From: Combretum micranthum
Lineage: Eukaryota > Streptophyta > Magnoliopsida > Myrtales > Combretaceae
Assembly (NCBI GenBank): GCA_024138025.1
Contig: JAMXBD010000583.1
Coordinates: 248,001-312,000 of the forward strand
DNA length: 64,000 nt
Reading direction: 5' to 3'
Position 1 is the stretch's first letter. Every line of letters begins with the position of its first letter. The notes under the pieces were generated by a model. It did not search any database and was not told the DNA's origin. It saw only the letters and a list, made by a program, of their open reading frames with translations. Position numbers and translations under genes: made by a program. Of the stretch, positions 60,429 to 64,000 are shown in pieces.

Positions 60429-63142
60429 CACGTCTCAAAAGGGGATCTAGTAGGATAGACATAAAGTTATCATATCATGTTTGCATCCATAATATGAGAA
60501 CCGTCTTGCAAGTCAGAGTATACAAGACTTTATCTACTTATTAATGTATATTATTTAAATGATACATTTACATAAAATAATGTTACTGGATTTCAACTAT
60601 GGAATCTGATTTTCCACTTTCTACCAAGATCGCAGAGAATCAGTATCCCCTACCAAATAGTAAAAATAGGGTTTCAGTCCTACAACATATAAATCTCGAT
60701 TGTTTATACAATTTATCTAATTTACATTCTAAGTTTATCATAACTTACATTTTTTTCTTCAATAAGATCTTTTGGAGAAACTTTCTTCACACATTCTTAG
60801 TCTAATCCCAACTAATATTATTCATGCACAAAAACTGTTGGGGGTGAGTGAGATAACCTGACCAAACCATACATCAAGCAATAACAAACAAGTTTAGTTA
60901 ACAAGCATATGCATGCAACAATCAATCATATGAACAAATACAAGCTTGGATATCTGAAATCCAAACAGGATGTAGATTTACGCCCTCTCATCAGGGTTGG
61001 AAGGAAGCCATGAAGAGCGATATACTATGCCCAAGAGAATTAGAGAATCAAGGAAGAATGGGTACCATAAACTCTCACAAATTTCTTTAAAACATTTCAC
61101 TCTTATCCTTGGAACAAAGAAACACTATTAAGTATTAGCTATTTCATGTCGATACCAAAAGCGGTGCTCCTTCGATATCGGTTAGTTCCCGTAGAACAAA
61201 GCAGAACAAAGGTGATCACGGAAGAACTAGGAAATTTACATCTAGAAAAACCAGTGCATCACCAGAGAACCGAAATGCTAATACGAGCGGGGTCACCACT
61301 TCTTTTTAATGCAGTATTTGCAATTAATGCAATGCATGTCCATTTTCATTTATGGAATCAGCAGTTTTTAGTCAAGTTTTAGGCGATCATATAATTTACA
61401 GACAAACATCAACATGCTTCATACAATATTTATCATATAGTAGAATTATCACTTATATTATGATAATTTGATATGCAAGTATACACCAATCATCATGTAT
61501 TATACCCAATCCCACATGCATATAAGTTGATTTAGTTATTTATTACAAGTGCAACTAATATTACAATCACAAGCAATGTAATAGATTAAAGTTACTCATC
61601 TGCACATTATCCTAATCGTAGTAGTCTTCTAGGATATCTCCTAAGAGATCAATATCGCCTCAAAGAGAATTGCAAAACACTTGTTATCACAAAGTATCTA
61701 TATAATACTTCTCCTATTGGTGCTCAAGTGTCCTAATACTTGATCTGATTCCTTCTAATTCTAATTTCTCTTTTCTAATCCATATTTATCATATGAATAG
61801 CCATTATTGAGCTCATAAAGGTTGATATTCCTTTTTAACTTTATAAAATTCGTATGAAAAGACTTTTTCTTAGAAAAAGTAGCTTAAATGACTTTAAATA
61901 AGGGTTTTTATACTTAATCTTCATTTAGACATATAGTATTCATTTTAACTCGGATTTTTGCTTATAAATAGGCATTGAAAAGCTCATTTTAAGTACTATC
62001 TAATATGATCTATCTGATTTATTTAAATCATAAGTGTTACTTAATTTGTGCTAATGAATTCGAGATGTGTTTAGGGTAATTACTTTGTGAACTTTGTTTT
62101 GAGCTTAATTCTTTTCCTAATGCCTTTATTGAATGGTTTTATATTTTAATCTTGTTTATAGTCCATTAATTCCTTTGTAGACTGAAATTTTCATTTTCAT
62201 TTTGTTTCTCTTGATCTTTAATTTAAGTTTGCATTTGATTTAATAGGTTGTCTACTATCAAAATTAACATCTAAGGTATTATAATCTTCTTGATTTATGT
62301 ATAACTTTCATAAACTAGATTCAATCATCAAATCAAGCTTAATTTTCCTTTAACACACATATTAGACCATAGAGTTTAGAATCCATTTTCTCGAGTTTCT
62401 TTACTTCAATTTCAACTATATTATATCTATATTCAAGATTATGAGTTATACTTAATTTAAAATCAATTGAACTTATTTTAGAGTATTTTAAGGGTCTAAT
62501 TTTCATATTAAGCTTTGTAATGCCTACTTAACATGGTTTTTATTTCATAATCACATCATATGGTTATAATACTTAATGTAAATTGATTTATAATCCAATT
62601 TACACATGTTAAGCATGATAAACCAAGTCGGCCGAAATCTATAGGGCATGTATTCTATCCTATTCATTTGATTTTCCTAATTTTCTATCCATGGTCATAT
62701 CATAGGCTTAATGTAAAGTAGAAATTACCTTGAGTGGATAGAGATTGGCACAAATTACCGTTCTCTCCTAAGTGTGCCAAACCTTTGCTTGTGGTCCCTT
62801 GATGTCTTGTTGGTTTTATTGGTTTGGAAAGCTTGGAAAGGAATTGTTTGTATTGTTTGAAAGTTGAGAAAGTGGGGTATGATTTCTACTTTTGAGGCTC
62901 ACGATTTGGTGGTTGGGAGGAAGAGAGGTTCCTTTCAAATTTTGAGCTTTTCTTGAAAGTGAAAGCTAGTTTTGATTTTGAAATGCCCATGCCGCTATTT
63001 ATAGTGGAGGCTCATTGTCATATAAGGGCATTTTTGTCTTTGTTTGTCTTTTTGTACATTATGTGCATTAATTAATAAGATTTGGTTTTGGTTGGCTTAG
63101 GATTTTATCTAGATTTTCAAGTTAAACTAGATGTTGATGTGT
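60429..63142 (-). repeat. Diverged chromovirus-type LTR-like region, minus orientation
   Basis: Plus strand begins TGTCACGTCTCAAAAGGGG, then TACGCCCTCTCATCAGGG (60982) and TTACAATCACAAGCAATG (61561), matching in inverted order the 57000-60428 region and in direct order the nested LTR at 45067. A minus-strand TATA-like CACTATAAATAGCGG lies at about 62995-63009. Upstream it is interrupted by, or ends near, the hAT element at 63151. Confidence 0.5.
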
Positions 63143-63150
63143 GTGGTATG

Positions 63151-63881
63151 TAGGGATGTAAGCGGGCAAGTTTTTATAGGGTACCCGACCCGCCCAACCC
63201 GATAAATGCCCTATAGGGTTTGGATGGGTTTTGGGATCAATAATAAAACCCTATAGGGTTTTGGGATAGGTTTTGGAACAAGCATAAAACCCGTTGGGAA
63301 ACCCAAAACCCGTTTAAATATAAATATATATATATTATGTTTAGCCTCAGTCTCTGAAATTAACCAGCTATGCTCCATTAATCGTAAAGCTATTTTTTTC
63401 TTTTTTATTAAATCATTTAGATAAAGTAAAAAACCCTAAGACAGTAGACAAATACTCTATGGTCTACACTTTTAGTCTTGGTCTTGGCTCACTCTCATCA
63501 AATTCAAGCATCACTCTCGTTGCCGCACTGTTTCATTTAATAATTTTCTTCTCATGAAAATGATTGAGATTTAATAAAGAGGATTGCATGAGTAATGATA
63601 AGAGTTTTTTTCTTGGCCTATAAAGTGGGAATGGATCGGAAATAAAAAAGATGAAAAAAAAACATTTATAATGCTGTTTTTAAATATTTTATTATGTAAT
63701 GATTCTAATTTTATATCGGGTTTCAAGTTCGGGTTCGGGTTTGAGTACCTTATAGGGTTTGTCTAGCGGGTTTTGGGTTCATAGACAAAAACCCTATAGG
63801 GTTTGGGACGAGTTTTGGGAATCCTATTGGGTATCGAGTTCAGGTTTGGGTTTTAGTACACCCATCCCGGTTGCATTCTTA
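63151..63881. mobile_element. Non-autonomous hAT element, 731 bp
   Basis: The left end TAGGGATGTAAGCGGGC opposes the right end (reverse complement TAAGAATGCAACCGGGATG). A perfect 8-bp duplication GTGGTATG flanks it (63143-63150, 63882-63889). The interior is non-coding, with repeated ACCCTATAGGGTTTTGGG palindromic motifs near both ends and a short AT-rich middle. Confidence 0.9.
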
Positions 63882-64000
63882 GTGGTATGTGGCTTCCTTG
63901 TTTGTCACGTTCAACTAGAGATATTTTAGGGTTTTCACATGAATTTTGTTGTTTTGTTCATTAAAAATATTAATTGAATTATAAGGATATTATATTATTT

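Noticed and set aside
1..64000. CRISPR arrays, riboswitches, rRNA or tRNA genes
   Set aside because: No regularly spaced short repeats, cloverleaf genes or rRNA motifs were seen. The tRNA-like primer sites are retrotransposon signals.

Overview
This window is AT-rich plant nuclear DNA. It holds one recognisable host gene, spliced with plant-type GT/AG introns, in a dense and mostly decayed transposon landscape. The plant signature comes from a plant ZIP-family metal transporter, Ty1/copia and Ty3/gypsy LTR retrotransposons primed by initiator-tRNA-Met-like sites, a TRIM, a LINE, hAT- and Mutator-type MITEs, and a nuclear copy of a piece of plant mitochondrial nad2. I cannot name the species. 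No CRISPR array, operon, rRNA or convincing tRNA gene was seen.

Host gene: a ZIP metal-ion transporter lies on the minus strand at 4198-17063. Its exons 16467-17063, 14661-14810 and 4198-4503 splice in frame (all phase 0, CAG|GT donors, AG acceptors) into a 350-residue protein with a signal peptide, eight expected membrane segments and the TM4/TM5 metal-site region. Intron 1 is 1.66 kb and intron 2 about 10.2 kb. Intron 2 is filled with MITEs, a tandem duplication and a hAT element. Two details are unusual: Leu replaces the Gln normally following the TM5 metal-site His, and the cytoplasmic loop is Asp/Asn/Glu-rich rather than His-rich.

Layout: 1-743, end of a copia-type LTR. 744-4197, remnants of two Ty3/gypsy gag 5' regions on the minus strand with adjoining LTR-like DNA. 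4198-17063, the ZIP gene. 17064-19650, its upstream region with two MITEs. 19655-28476, a non-coding chromovirus-like LTR element (LARD) with ~2.7-3.0 kb LTRs and a ~3.1 kb interior. 28477-30858, intergenic DNA with microsatellites and a perfect 43-bp tandem duplication. 30859-37795, a full-length but dead copia element (A) on the minus strand. 37796-40502, dispersed repeats, a MITE cluster and the nad2 NUMT. 40503-50359, a second dead copia element (B), whose gag is split by a solo LTR (44700-49585, TSD CCAAC), itself split by a 3.5 kb chromovirus-type LTR (45067-48535, TSD about TAACA). 52148-52986, a GC-rich DNA-transposon relic. 54018-56120, a LINE remnant carrying a 620-bp TRIM (TSD CTTGC) and a 29-bp poly(A) micro-insertion (13-bp TSD). 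57000-63142, two diverged long LTR-like regions facing each other. 63151-63881, a non-autonomous hAT element with a perfect 8-bp TSD.

Only the ZIP gene looks intact. The mobile elements record layered insertions whose relative order can be read from target-site duplications. I did not find a convincing new coding system. The most useful leads are the atypical ZIP metal site, the transposon-laden intron, the nested solo LTRs, an unoccupied paralogue of copia A's insertion site inside ZIP intron 1, and the unedited NUMT flanked by a ~64-bp direct repeat.
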